A stretch of DNA of 61,352 nt from Bacteroidales bacterium UBA1745 (GCA_002314885.1 DCHT01000038.1:1-61352), one strand, 5' to 3'. Shown: positions 22,846-32,449, counted from the first letter of the stretch. The notes: a model not told the origin generated them from the sequence alone. Numbers and translations: made by a program.

Positions 22846-24402
22846 CTAGTGCTTGAAGTGTCTTTCGCCGGTCATCATCATCGGAATCTTGCACTCGTTG
22901 GCCTTGTCGATGGACTCCTGGTCGCGGACGCTGCCGCCTGGCTGCACGATTGCTGCGACGCCGTATTCAGCTGCCATAGTCACGCTGTCGCCGAATGGGA
23001 AGAAACCGTCGGAAGCGAGCACGAGGCCGGATTCCTTGATGTCTATGCCTTTCTCAGCGAGGGCTGCAGTGGCCTGCTTGAGCGCGATCTCAGCGGAGCC
23101 GACGCGGTTCATCTGGCCAGCGCCGACGCCGAGGGTCATTCCGTCCTTTGCCACGAGGATGGCGTTGGACTTCACGTGCTTCACGACCTTCCAGGCGAAG
23201 TCGAGGTCAGCGAGCTGCTCTGCGCTAGGCTTGCACTCGGTGCTGCATTCCCACTCTGCGGATGGCTTGGTGGTGAGGTCCTGGTTCTGCACGAGCATAC
23301 CGCCGTTCATTGAGACGTACTGCTTCTGGACCTTGTCGCTCTTGCTCATATCCACCTGGAGGAGGCGGAGGTTCTTCTTGGTGCAGAGGACTTCGAGGGC
23401 GCCCTCGGAGAATGAAGGTGCCATAATGATCTCGAGGAAGATAGGCTTCATTGCCTCGGCTGCCTCCTTGGTGAGTTCGCGGTTTACAGCCACGATGCCG
23501 CCGAAGATGCTGACCTTGTCTGCCTCGTATGCCTTTGCCCAGGCCTCTTCCACATTTGCGCCCACGGCTGCACCGCAAGGGTTCATGTGCTTCAGACCCA
23601 CGCAGAACGGCTCATCGAACTCGCGGACGATGTTGAGGGCTGCATTTGCGTCCTGGATGTTGTTGTAGGAGAGTTCCTTGCCGTTGAGCTGAACTGCAGT
23701 TGCGAGGGAATAAGGAACGCTCTCGAGGGATGCGTAGAACTTGGCGTCCTGGTGAGGGTTCTCACCATAGCGGAGGCTTTGCTTGAGGTCGTACTCGAGG
23801 AAGAGTTTCTCGTTGAGGCCTGCATTCTCGCGCATCCAGCCAGCAATCATCATATCGTACTCTGCGGTGTGGGTATATGCCTTTGCAGAGAGCTGGAGAC
23901 GGGTTTCGCGGCTGGTGTCGCCGTTTGCCTTGAGCTCGTCAATTACCACTGCATAGTCCTCAGGGTTGACCACGATGGTTACTGATTCCCAGTTCTTTGC
24001 TGCGGAACGAACCATTGAAGGACCTCCGATGTCGATGTGCTCGATGGCGTCTTCCATAGTTACGTCCGGCTTCGCGATAGTCGCTGCGAAAGGATAGAGG
24101 TTCACGCATACGAGGTCGATGTACTCGATGCCGTTCTCCTTGAGCTGAGCGCGGTGGCTCTCGAGGTCGCGACGTCCGAGGAGGCCGCCGTGTACCTTAG
24201 GATGGAGGGTTTTTACGCGGCCGTCGCAGATCTCAGGGAATCCTGTGATCTCGCTGATGCCAATAGTCTTAACTCCGTTGCTTTCAAGGAGTTTCTGGGT
24301 GCCGCCGGTGGCGATGATTTCCCAACCGAGGGCTACGAGTTCGGCAGCGAAATCAACTACGCCTGCCTTGTCGCTTACGCTGAAAAGTGCTCTTCTTGCC
24401 AT
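22846..24402 (-). CDS. purH: Bifunctional AICAR transformylase / IMP cyclohydrolase
   Basis: Performs the last two steps to IMP: formylation of AICAR by 10-formyl-THF, then ring closure. It has 518 residues, the standard length. The N-terminal MGS-like cyclohydrolase domain is seen as MARRALFSVSDKAGVVDFA, with IATGGTQKLLE, HPKVHGGLLGRR and VNLYPF. The transformylase half carries LRYGENPHQDAKFY, the conserved KHMNPCGAAVG (near residue 270, containing one of the rare CATG sites of the window), and the C-terminal FPFGDSVTMAAEYG then GGSVRDQESID. It is the last biosynthetic gene of the minus-strand pur operon. A 25-bp hairpin (24420-24444) lies 18 bases upstream of its start, between purD and purH. 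Confidence 0.97.
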   Translation of the reverse strand: MARRALFSVSDKAGVVDFAAELVALGWEIIATGGTQKLLESNGVKTIGISEITGFPEICDGRVKTLHPKVHGGLLGRRDLESHRAQLKENGIEYIDLVCVNLYPFAATIAKPDVTMEDAIEHIDIGGPSMVRSAAKNWESVTIVVNPEDYAVVIDELKANGDTSRETRLQLSAKAYTHTAEYDMMIAGWMRENAGLNEKLFLEYDLKQSLRYGENPHQDAKFYASLESVPYSLATAVQLNGKELSYNNIQDANAALNIVREFDEPFCVGLKHMNPCGAAVGANVEEAWAKAYEADKVSIFGGIVAVNRELTKEAAEAMKPIFLEIIMAPSFSEGALEVLCTKKNLRLLQVDMSKSDKVQKQYVSMNGGMLVQNQDLTTKPSAEWECSTECKPSAEQLADLDFAWKVVKHVKSNAILVAKDGMTLGVGAGQMNRVGSAEIALKQATAALAEKGIDIKESGLVLASDGFFPFGDSVTMAAEYGVAAIVQPGGSVRDQESIDKANECKIPMMMTGERHFKH

Positions 24403-24419
24403 TGTATTTATTTTTCTGT

Positions 24420-24444
24420 AACAGTCATCAAATCGATGACTGTT
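24420..24444. repeat. Short palindrome family, copy A
   Basis: Arms AACAGTCATC (24420-24429) and GATGACTGTT (24435-24444) pair perfectly around AAATC. It sits in the purD-purH gap, 18 bases upstream of the purH ATG. The same palindrome occurs twice between cysK and cysE, again just ahead of a start codon. Confidence 0.9.
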
Positions 24445-24449
24445 GGGAA

Positions 24450-25706
24450 TTATTTAACTTGCCAACCAATGTCGCTGCGGTGGAAGAGGTTGTCGCAATG
24501 TACCTTTTCCGCTGCTGCGTTTGCCTTTGCACGGGCGTCTTTGATGTCGCTGCCCTTGCATACTACCATCATTACGCGACCGCCCGCGGTGACGAGGTTG
24601 CACTCGTTGCTGACTGCGGTGCCCATATGGTAGATATGTGCCTCGATGTCCTTGTCGATCTCGATAGGGCAGCCCTTGGCGTAGGAGCCGGGATAGCCCT
24701 TGGAGGCGAGGACGATGCCGAGTATGGATTCGTTGCTCCAGACTGGGGCAGGACAGTCAGTTCCGTCTGCCACCGCCTTGAAGATGTCGTAGATGTCACT
24801 GGTCATCAGAGGCAGTACGACCTCGGTCTCAGGGTCGCCGAAACGGGCATTGAATTCTATGACCTTCACGCCCTGGGCGGTCTTCATAAGGCCTCCGTAG
24901 AGCACGCCCTTGAGAGGACAGCCTTCTGCTACCATACCGTCTGCAACGGCCTGGAGCACGTTTTTCTCAGCGAATGCCTTGTCTTCTTCAGTGATGAAAG
25001 GAAGAGGGGAGTAGGCACCCATTCCGCCGGTGTTCGGACCCTTGTCGCCGTCGAAGGCGCGCTTGTGATCCTGTGCCAGAGGCATAGGCCAGATGCGGTT
25101 TCCGTCCACGAAGCACATAAAGGAGAACTCAGGTCCTTCGAGATAGTCCTCGACCACGACCTTGCCTTTGCCGAAGCGGGTGTCGAGGAGCATATCCTTG
25201 AGTGCTTCGGTGGCCTCGGCTGCGTCCTGTGCGATCACAACGCCCTTGCCGGCTGCGAGTCCGTCGTATTTGAGGACTGCAGGGAAAGGCCTTGCAAGCA
25301 CGTATGCGAGGGCTTCCTCATATTCTGAGAAGGACTTGTAGGCCGCGGTAGGGACATTGTATTTCTCCATAATGACCTTGGCGAACTCCTTGCTGGTCTC
25401 GATGCGGGCAGCTTCCTTGGAGTGTCCGAAAATGCTGAGACCCTCTGCCCTGAACGCATCTGCGATGCCCACTGCGAGGGCTGCCTCAGGTCCTACGACC
25501 GTGAGGTCTATCTTCTTGGACTTAGCGAATTCGAGGAGGCCTTCCACGTCGGTGTCCTTGATCTTCACGCACTCAGCCTGAGTTGCGATGCCTGCGTTGC
25601 CTGGAGCGCAGTAGATCGTACCGACCTGCGGAGAACGGCTCAGGGCGTCCACGATGGCGTGTTCACGTCCGCCGCCGCCAACTACCAATACTTTCTTCTT
25701 AGCCAT
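24450..25706 (-). CDS. purD: Phosphoribosylamine-glycine ligase (GAR synthetase)
   Basis: ATP-dependent ligation of glycine to phosphoribosylamine, the second purine step. It has 418 residues. The N-domain begins KKVLVVGGGGREHAIVDAL. The ATP-grasp part contains FPAVLKYDGLAAGKGVVIA and VVVEDYLEGPEFSFMCFVDG. The GPNTGGMGAYSP and GVLYGGLMKT motifs then IEFNARFGDPETEVVLPL are diagnostic. The gene follows purM by one base and precedes purH by about 48 bp. The spacing and shared strand make it part of the purE-L-F-M-D-H operon. Confidence 0.97.
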   Translation of the reverse strand: MAKKKVLVVGGGGREHAIVDALSRSPQVGTIYCAPGNAGIATQAECVKIKDTDVEGLLEFAKSKKIDLTVVGPEAALAVGIADAFRAEGLSIFGHSKEAARIETSKEFAKVIMEKYNVPTAAYKSFSEYEEALAYVLARPFPAVLKYDGLAAGKGVVIAQDAAEATEALKDMLLDTRFGKGKVVVEDYLEGPEFSFMCFVDGNRIWPMPLAQDHKRAFDGDKGPNTGGMGAYSPLPFITEEDKAFAEKNVLQAVADGMVAEGCPLKGVLYGGLMKTAQGVKVIEFNARFGDPETEVVLPLMTSDIYDIFKAVADGTDCPAPVWSNESILGIVLASKGYPGSYAKGCPIEIDKDIEAHIYHMGTAVSNECNLVTAGGRVMMVVCKGSDIKDARAKANAAAEKVHCDNLFHRSDIGWQVK

Positions 25707-25707
25707 A

Positions 25708-26736
25708 TTATCTGATGTCTACGATACCTGAATCAGTGATCTTGCCTATGACAGTGGCCTTTTCGCCTACAGATGCGAGGATGTCGATGGCCTTCTGTGC
25801 CTCTGACTCGTCGAGGGCGATTACCATACCCACGCCCATATTGTAGATGTTGAACATCTCGCGGTGAGGGATGTTGCCGTACTTCTCGAGGAACTTGAAG
25901 ACAGGGAGTATCTCCCAGCTCCCTTCCTTGATCTCGAGGCCCTGGCCTTCGTGGAGGATACGAGGGATGTTCTCGTCGAAGCCGCCGCCGGTGATGTGTG
26001 CCACGCCGTGTACGTCGCAGTTGCGGATCACCTCGAGAACCTGCTTCACATAGATGCGGGTAGGAGTGAGGAGGACTTCGCCTATCATCCTGTCGCCGAA
26101 GAACTCAGGACATTTGTCGGTATATTTGAAGCCGGCATCCTCTACGACCTTGCGGACGAGGGAGAAACCGTTGCTGTGGACGCCTGTAGAGGCGATTCCA
26201 ACGAGCACGTCACCAGTCTTGACCTTGGTGCCGTCGATGAGCTTGGACTTCTCCACGCAGCCTACGGTGAAGCCTGCGATGTCGTATTCGCCGTCGGTGT
26301 ACATACCCGGCATCTCGGCGGTCTCGCCGCCTACGAGTGCGCAACCGGCCTGGCGGCAGCCCTCTGCTACGCCTGCTACGATAGCCTCAACCTTCCAAGG
26401 CTCGTTGTGGCCGACTGCCACATAGTCAAGGAATACGAGAGGCTCGGCGCCCTGTGCGAGTACGTCGTTGACGCACATTGCGACTGCGTCGATACCCACG
26501 GTGTCGTGCTTGTCCATTGCGAAGGCGATCTTCAGTTTGGTGCCGACGCCGTCAGTTCCGCTTACGAGGATAGGCTCCTTGTAGCCGAGGGATGCGAGGT
26601 CGAACATACCGCCGAAGGATCCGATGTTGCCCATCGAACCAGGACGTACAGTTGATGAAACGTGCTTCTTGATGCGTCTTACTACATCGTAACCGGCTTC
26701 CAGGTTAACGCCGGCGTTTTCATAATGCTGTGCCAT
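25708..26736 (-). CDS. purM: Phosphoribosylformylglycinamidine cyclo-ligase (AIR synthetase)
   Basis: Closes FGAM to aminoimidazole ribotide with ATP. It has 342 residues, as usual. The signature GTDGVGTKLKIAFAM is near residue 60, preceded by FDLASLGYKEPILVS. AMCVNDVLAQGAEPLVFLDYV, GCALVGGETAEMPGMY and AHITGGGFDENIPRIL follow, all conserved in the PurM/PurL ATP-binding superfamily. The N-terminus (YENAGVNLEAGYDVVRRIK) is standard. It is tightly packed, 1 bp from purD and 6 bp from purF, within the minus-strand operon. Confidence 0.97.
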   Translation of the reverse strand: MAQHYENAGVNLEAGYDVVRRIKKHVSSTVRPGSMGNIGSFGGMFDLASLGYKEPILVSGTDGVGTKLKIAFAMDKHDTVGIDAVAMCVNDVLAQGAEPLVFLDYVAVGHNEPWKVEAIVAGVAEGCRQAGCALVGGETAEMPGMYTDGEYDIAGFTVGCVEKSKLIDGTKVKTGDVLVGIASTGVHSNGFSLVRKVVEDAGFKYTDKCPEFFGDRMIGEVLLTPTRIYVKQVLEVIRNCDVHGVAHITGGGFDENIPRILHEGQGLEIKEGSWEILPVFKFLEKYGNIPHREMFNIYNMGVGMVIALDESEAQKAIDILASVGEKATVIGKITDSGIVDIR

Positions 26737-26742
26737 ATAGTA

Positions 26743-28134
26743 TTAGAATTTTTCAGTTTCAAGGAAGGTGTCAGTAGGGTAATGGCCGGTGAAGCAGGCG
26801 AAACACATATTCGCCCTGCCTTTGGCGGCTGCAAGGGTGGAATTCACGGAGAGGAAGGCGAGGCTGTCCGCGTGGATGGCCTTGCAGAGTTCATCCACGT
26901 TCAGGCGGGAACTGATGAGTTCCTCCCTGGTCGGGATGTCCACTCCGTAGAAGCAAGGGTGGGTGAGCGCCGGGCTGGCAATCCTGACGTGCACCTCTTT
27001 CGCACCGGACTCCCTGAGGAGATCGACGATGCGGCGGGAGGTGGTGCCACGGACGATGGAGTCGTCGATGAGGACGACGCGTTTGCCGTCCACGACGCTG
27101 CGTACGGCTGAAAGTTTCAGCTTGACGCCCATTTCGCGCAGTTCCTGGGACGGCATAATGAAGGTCCTGCCCACGTACTTGCTCTTTACCAGGCCCATCT
27201 CGTTAGGGATGCCGCTGGCCTCGCTGAAGCCGGATGCGGCGCTGAGGCTGGAGTCCGGAACGCCGATCACGATGTCGGCCTCAACCGGAGACTGTTCCCA
27301 GAGCAGCCTGCCGCTTTCCTTGCGATAAGAGTGTACGTTGCAGCCCTCGAGGTCGCTGTCGGGACGTGCGAAATAGATGTATTCCATAGCACAGAGATTG
27401 CTCTGTGTCGCTTCTGTGTAGAAATTGCTCCTCAGGCCGTGGCTGTCGATGCAGACGATTTCGCCCGGCTCCACGTCGCGGAGGAAGGTGGCGCCTATGA
27501 CTTCGAAGGCGCAGGTCTCGCTGCTGACGACATAGCCGTCGCCGAGGGTGCCTATAGAGAGAGGACGCAGACCGTTCTTGTCCCTGCAGGCGTAGATGCG
27601 GTTCTCGGTGATGATCAGGAAGGCAAATGCACCTTCCAGCATACGGAGAGCCTCGATGATGGCAGTGATGCGGGGAGTCTCGTCGTTCTTCTTGATGAGG
27701 TGAGCGAGAATCTCACTGTCGGAAGTGGAATGGAACAGACAGCCCCTGTCCTCGAGCATATCGGAAAGCTGTTTGGAATTCACGATATTGCCGTTGTGGG
27801 CAAGGGCAAAGTTACCACTCTTGTGGCGGAAGTAAAACGGTTGTACATTGTCCAATCCGCCGCCTCCGTGGGTGGAATAGCGTACGTGTCCTATTCCCAT
27901 ATTGCCTTTGAGGCTGCGAAGTATTTCGGGGTTGAATACTTCGGATATCAGACCCAGGCCTCGCTTGCGGTTGAAGGTGCCGTCATTGTCGACGGTGACG
28001 ATTCCGCAGCCTTCCTGACCTCGGTGCTGGAGGGAATGGATGCCGTAGTAGATGAGTGAGGCGGCATCGGGGACGTTGTAGACCCCGAATACCCCGCACT
28101 CTTCGTGTAATCCTCTGTTAAGTTCGCTGAGCAT
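26743..28134 (-). CDS. purF: Amidophosphoribosyltransferase
   Basis: Committing step of purine synthesis: transfers the glutamine amide to PRPP. It has 463 residues. A 12-residue leader (MLSELNRGLHEE) precedes Cys13, which becomes the N-terminal nucleophile after processing, in the context ECGVFGVY. The Ntn glutaminase domain continues with HRGQEGCGIVT, GHVRYSTHGGG and ALAHNGNI. The phosphoribosyltransferase PRPP loop is VVLIDDSIVRGTTSRRIV. C-terminal cysteines (CFYGVD, CFACFTG) are placed like the ligands of the structural 4Fe-4S cluster found in many PurF proteins, which would make it oxygen-sensitive. Its ATG overlaps the purL stop by one base. Confidence 0.96.
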   Translation of the reverse strand: MLSELNRGLHEECGVFGVYNVPDAASLIYYGIHSLQHRGQEGCGIVTVDNDGTFNRKRGLGLISEVFNPEILRSLKGNMGIGHVRYSTHGGGGLDNVQPFYFRHKSGNFALAHNGNIVNSKQLSDMLEDRGCLFHSTSDSEILAHLIKKNDETPRITAIIEALRMLEGAFAFLIITENRIYACRDKNGLRPLSIGTLGDGYVVSSETCAFEVIGATFLRDVEPGEIVCIDSHGLRSNFYTEATQSNLCAMEYIYFARPDSDLEGCNVHSYRKESGRLLWEQSPVEADIVIGVPDSSLSAASGFSEASGIPNEMGLVKSKYVGRTFIMPSQELREMGVKLKLSAVRSVVDGKRVVLIDDSIVRGTTSRRIVDLLRESGAKEVHVRIASPALTHPCFYGVDIPTREELISSRLNVDELCKAIHADSLAFLSVNSTLAAAKGRANMCFACFTGHYPTDTFLETEKF

Positions 28135-31100
28135 TATTCTTCTTTTCTGAAATATCTTACGGCGTTTTCGAAGATGGTCTGTCGGCAGTTGCCGGCGATG
28201 TTCTTGAAGACGTTCTTCTCGTACCTCTCGGAGTGGCCCATCTTGCCGAGGATCTGACCGTCAGGGCTGATGATGCCCTCGATGGCGTAGCTGGATCCGT
28301 TAGGGTTGTATGGGGACTGCATCGTGGCCTCTCCGCTCTGTGGGTCAGCATACTGGAATGCAACCTGGCCGTTTGCGAAGAGTTCGGCCGCGAGTTCTTC
28401 GCTGACTGTGAACTTGCCCTCGCCGTGGCTGACTGCGATGCTGTGGAGATCGCCCTGGGCGAAGCCGCGGAGCCAAGGGGAGTCGGCTGCTGCCACGCGT
28501 GTGGTGACCATCTGGGAGATATGCCTGTTGATGTTGTTGCGGAAGAGGGTAGGCGATTCTGCGGTGAGGTGGCCGCTGCGTCCGTAAGGGAGCAGACCGG
28601 ACTTCACGAGGGCCTGGAAGCCGTTGCAGATGCCCAGGATGAGGCCGCCGCGGTCGAGGAGGGCATCGATGGATGCCGCGATGTCCGCATTGGTCAGTAC
28701 GCTTGCGATGAACTTGCCGCTGCCGTCAGGCTCGTCACCGGAGGAGAATCCGCCTGCGAGGGAGAGTATGTTGCAGCTGTCGATCTCAGCCTTCATCTTG
28801 GCTATGGAGTTGAGCACGTCCTCAGGAGTCTGGTTGCAGAATACGCCGAGGGTAACCTGAGCGCCTGCAGCCCTGAAGGCCTTGGCAGTGTCGTAGTCGC
28901 AGTTTGTGCCTGGGAAGACTGGGATATATACCTTCGGAGTCTCTATGCGCTCACCTTTATATATATAAGTCTTCTTGGTGGCTTCCTTTGCTGCAGGTGC
29001 AATGCTGACTGGGGTGTCGGCCTTTGCAGTCTGGGCATATATCTTCGAATGCTTGCCGAGGTAGGCTTCCTCGAGTTCTGCGAGCGGCATAGTGTTGCCG
29101 TTGACGATGATCTCAGGGTCCTTGATGACCTTACCTATGAGTTCTGCACCAGGATAGTCGAATGCGCCGTCGGTCTCGATGAGGATGGAACCGTGGTCAT
29201 ATTTGAAGAGGTTGCGCTCGGTCACGCTGATGAGGGCTCCGAGCCAGTTGCCGAAGGCCATCTTGCAAAGACCTGCTGCGAGACCGCCTCCGCCGAGTGC
29301 GAACGCTGCCTTGATCTTGCCTGAAGCGATGCCGGCCTCGATTGCCTTCCAGTTCTGGGCGAGCTGGTCGGTGTCAGGCATATAGTTTCTCTGATAGTTG
29401 TGCCTTACGACATAGAGCTTGTCGCCTGCCTTCTTGAAATCGGATGAGATCACGTTGTTGGCATTGACGGTGGTGATGCCGAATGCCACGAGGGTAGGAG
29501 GCACGCTGATGTGCTCGAAGGTGCCGCTCATAGAGTCCTTGCCGCCGATTGAAGGGAGGCCGAGGGCTATCTGCATCTTGAGGGCTCCAAGGAGGGCGCT
29601 CATAGGCTTGCCCCAGCTGTGAGGGTCTGAGGTCATCCTCTCGAAGTACTCCTGATATGAGAAGCGCATCCTCTCGTAGCGGCCGCCGGCTGCGACAACC
29701 TTCGCGCAGGCATCTACGACTGCGTAGGCTGCTCCGTGATATGGGCTCCAGCTGCTGATGACAGGGTTGAAGCCGAAGGCCATCATACTTGCAGTGTCGG
29801 TGTAGCCGTCCACAGGGAGTTTCTGTACGGAAACCTGCTCCTCGCTGGCCTGGCGCTTTCCGCCGTATGGCATAAGGACGGTGGAGCGGCCGATGGTGGC
29901 ATCGAACATCTCCACGAGACCCTTCTGAGAGCAGAGGTTAGGGCTTGCGAGCATCTCCTTGAACTTGGCAGGGAGGTTGGTGCTGCGGTAGCGGTTGCGA
30001 GGATATTCCTGGGTTACAGGGTTGATGGTGGCCTTTGCATAATGGGTTGCACCGGCGCTGTCGATGAAGCTGCGGGCGAGGTCGCATACGCAAACGCCCT
30101 TGTTGAACATCCTCATACGGCCGCGGTCGGTCACATCGGCCACGTGTGTGATCTCGATGTTCTCCTCACGGCAGTATTTCTCGAATTCTGCCTGGTCCTT
30201 GGCCTCTACGACCACGGACATACGCTCCTGGGACTCGCTGATTGCGAGTTCGGTGGAGTTGAGGCCGCTGTATTTGGTTGGAACTCGGTCGAGGTAGATG
30301 TCGAGGCCGTCGGTAAGTTCGCCGATGGCAACGCAGACACCGCCTGCACCGAAGTCGTTGGATTTCTTGATGAGTCTGGTGACCTCAGGACGCCTGAAGA
30401 GTCTCTGGATCTTCCTTTCCTCAGGGGCGTTTCCCTTCTGAACCTCGCTGCCGCAGGTCTCGAGGGAAGCCTCGTTGTGCTCCTTGGAGGAACCGGTTGC
30501 GCCGCCGATGCCGTCGCGTCCGGTCTTGCCGCCGAACATCAGTATCACGTCGCCAGGGGCAGGGGATTCGCGGCGTACGTTCTCAGCCTTGACTGCTCCC
30601 ACGACTGCACCGATCTCAAGACGCTTGGCCACATAGCCCGGATGGTAGATTTCCTTCACGAGAGTGGTTGCAAGGCCGATCTGGTTGCCGTAGCTGGAAT
30701 AGCCGGCGGCTGCCTTCTTGGAGATGACCTTCTGAGGAAGCTTGCCGGGGATGGTGTCGGCCACTTCCTTCCAGATGTCGCCTGCGCCGGTCACGCGCAT
30801 TGCCTGATAGACGTATGCACGGCCTGAAAGAGGGTCACGGATTGCGCCGCCCAGACAGGTTGCAGCACCGCCGAAAGGCTCGATCTCGGTAGGGTGGTTG
30901 TGGGTTTCGTTCTTGAACTGGAGGAGCCATTTCTCGATCTTGCCGTCGACGTCCACGTCCACGTAGATGCTGCAGGCGTTGTTCTCCTCGCTGACTTCCA
31001 TATCGTCGAGGATGCCGTTTGCCTTGAGGTAGCGGGCGCCGATGGTCGCCATATCCATAAGGTTGAGGCCCTTCTTGCTGCGGCCGAGGTCCTCGCGCAT

Positions 31101-31853
31101 CTTCAGATACATATTATAGGTACCCTCGATGTCCGCCTTGATGAAGGACTCTTCGATGTTGATCTCGGTGAGTTCGGTGGTGAAGGTCGTGTGGCGGCAG
31201 TGGTCGCTCCAGTAGGTGTCGAGGATGCGGAGTTCGGTCTCGCTAGGCTCGCGTCCCTCTGCCTTGAAGTAGTTCACGACTTCGCGGAGGTCGTCGGCGT
31301 TCATAGCAAGTCCGTTTGCCTTGCAGAATGGTGCGAGGTCCTCTTCCTTCATAGCGGTGAAGCCTGTGAGGTCCTGCAGAGGCTTGACGTCTGCGATTTC
31401 GTTCTCGACGAGCTTGGACATATCCTTCTCGCGGCACTCCACGTGGTTGATGCTGTACTTCTTGATGGCCTCGAGCTGCTTGTCTGTGAGTGCCTCATCG
31501 AAGATCAGCAGCCTTGCGCTCTTGATGCGTATGTCTGCATTCGGGTCGATGAGCTTGACGCAGTCGACAGCTGAGGATGCCCTCTGGTCAAACTGGCCAG
31601 GGAGGGATTCGATGGCGAACCATCTGCTGCCTTCGAGATTGCAGTCGTCGGTCACGTTGTCGGTGACGACTTCTCCGAAGACTTTGTAACGACATTTCTC
31701 AACCAGTTCGGGAGTGAATCCGAAGAGGTCATAGACATTGACGAGCCTAAGGCTGCCCAATTTGATCTGGAGGTTCTCTGAAAGCTCCTTAAGAAGGCTC
31801 TCAGCTTCAATTCTGAAGGAGGCCTTCTTCTCGACAAATAGTCTGGTGTTCAT
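28134..31853 (-). CDS. purL: Phosphoribosylformylglycinamidine synthase, large single-chain type
   Basis: Converts FGAR to FGAM with glutamine and ATP. At 1239 residues it is the fused large form, combining the roles of the split PurS, PurL and PurQ. An N-terminal PurS-like domain is followed by the linker with LRILDTYWSDHCRHTTF (active-site histidine). The first PurM-like half carries KNETHNHPTEIEPFGGAATC, and the second KDSMSGTFEHISVP. From about residue 985 comes the glutaminase domain: VYIPVFPGTNCDYDTAKAF, then the nucleophile Cys in ILGICNGFQALVKSG, and a C-terminal His in the IAVSHGEG region. It is the second gene of the operon, 6-7 bp downstream of purE. Confidence 0.97.
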   Translation of the reverse strand: MNTRLFVEKKASFRIEAESLLKELSENLQIKLGSLRLVNVYDLFGFTPELVEKCRYKVFGEVVTDNVTDDCNLEGSRWFAIESLPGQFDQRASSAVDCVKLIDPNADIRIKSARLLIFDEALTDKQLEAIKKYSINHVECREKDMSKLVENEIADVKPLQDLTGFTAMKEEDLAPFCKANGLAMNADDLREVVNYFKAEGREPSETELRILDTYWSDHCRHTTFTTELTEINIEESFIKADIEGTYNMYLKMREDLGRSKKGLNLMDMATIGARYLKANGILDDMEVSEENNACSIYVDVDVDGKIEKWLLQFKNETHNHPTEIEPFGGAATCLGGAIRDPLSGRAYVYQAMRVTGAGDIWKEVADTIPGKLPQKVISKKAAAGYSSYGNQIGLATTLVKEIYHPGYVAKRLEIGAVVGAVKAENVRRESPAPGDVILMFGGKTGRDGIGGATGSSKEHNEASLETCGSEVQKGNAPEERKIQRLFRRPEVTRLIKKSNDFGAGGVCVAIGELTDGLDIYLDRVPTKYSGLNSTELAISESQERMSVVVEAKDQAEFEKYCREENIEITHVADVTDRGRMRMFNKGVCVCDLARSFIDSAGATHYAKATINPVTQEYPRNRYRSTNLPAKFKEMLASPNLCSQKGLVEMFDATIGRSTVLMPYGGKRQASEEQVSVQKLPVDGYTDTASMMAFGFNPVISSWSPYHGAAYAVVDACAKVVAAGGRYERMRFSYQEYFERMTSDPHSWGKPMSALLGALKMQIALGLPSIGGKDSMSGTFEHISVPPTLVAFGITTVNANNVISSDFKKAGDKLYVVRHNYQRNYMPDTDQLAQNWKAIEAGIASGKIKAAFALGGGGLAAGLCKMAFGNWLGALISVTERNLFKYDHGSILIETDGAFDYPGAELIGKVIKDPEIIVNGNTMPLAELEEAYLGKHSKIYAQTAKADTPVSIAPAAKEATKKTYIYKGERIETPKVYIPVFPGTNCDYDTAKAFRAAGAQVTLGVFCNQTPEDVLNSIAKMKAEIDSCNILSLAGGFSSGDEPDGSGKFIASVLTNADIAASIDALLDRGGLILGICNGFQALVKSGLLPYGRSGHLTAESPTLFRNNINRHISQMVTTRVAAADSPWLRGFAQGDLHSIAVSHGEGKFTVSEELAAELFANGQVAFQYADPQSGEATMQSPYNPNGSSYAIEGIISPDGQILGKMGHSERYEKNVFKNIAGNCRQTIFENAVRYFRKEE

Positions 31854-31859
31854 AATATG

Positions 31860-32336
31860 TTAAAGTTCAATTTTCGCGTCAAGTACCTTCTGGGTCTGCT
31901 TTCTGCGGAACTCGTCGAGCTTCGCTGAAAGGGCGTCGTCACCGAGGGCGAGGATCTGCACTGCGTAGAGGGCAGCGTTCTTTGCTCCGTCGATGGCCAT
32001 TGTGGCGACAGGGATGCCGGATGGCATCTGCACGATGGAGAGGAGGGAATCCATTCCGTTGAGCGCCTTTGACTTGATTGGTACGCCTATGACAGGGACT
32101 GTGGTCATAGCTGCGATGACACCTGCGAGGTGGGCTGCTCCGCCCGCTCCGGCGATGATTACGCTGACGCCGTTGGCCTTTGCGTTTTTGGCAAAGTCGG
32201 CTGCCAGGTCAGGTGTCCTGTGAGCGCTGATGATGCTCACTTCATTTTCGATGCCGAATTCGGTGAGGGTTTCGGCGGCGGCTGACATCGTTCCCCAGTC
32301 GCTTGTAGACCCCATAATGATAGCTACCTTTTTCAT
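31860..32336 (-). CDS. purE: N5-carboxyaminoimidazole ribonucleotide mutase (class I PurE)
   Basis: Shifts the carboxyl group from N5-CAIR to CAIR, or acts directly on AIR and CO2 in some class II enzymes. The start is set at ATG 32336 (MKKVAIIMGSTSDWG); a GTG two codons upstream is also in frame. The family motifs GSTSDWGTM (nucleotide phosphate loop), SAHRTPDLAADF and GAGGAAHLAGVIAA are intact. No purK was found in the window, so either it lies elsewhere or the enzyme uses AIR and CO2 directly. It is the first gene of the minus-strand pur operon. Its promoter places the transcription start almost on the ATG, so the mRNA may be leaderless or nearly so. Confidence 0.95.
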   Translation of the reverse strand: MKKVAIIMGSTSDWGTMSAAAETLTEFGIENEVSIISAHRTPDLAADFAKNAKANGVSVIIAGAGGAAHLAGVIAAMTTVPVIGVPIKSKALNGMDSLLSIVQMPSGIPVATMAIDGAKNAALYAVQILALGDDALSAKLDEFRRKQTQKVLDAKIEL

Positions 32337-32343
32337 TTGCACG

Positions 32344-32373
32344 CAAAGTTACTCCAACGTCGGATAATTTCAA
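32344..32373 (-). promoter_or_regulatory. Promoter of the purE-L-F-M-D-H operon
   Basis: Read leftward: CTTG ending at 32371, 19 bases, then TAACTTTG (32351-32344). This fits the TTTG-N19-21-TAnnTTTG consensus. Transcription should begin about 6-7 bases after the -7 box, near 32337, at the first base of the purE start codon. No riboswitch-like structure fits between promoter and gene. Confidence 0.65.
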
Positions 32374-32449
32374 GAAACTTTGTACAAAAAGTTATCAACA
32401 ATCGGAACTCGGAAATTGTTGGAAAATTCTTTGTCGTCATTATCCGCAA

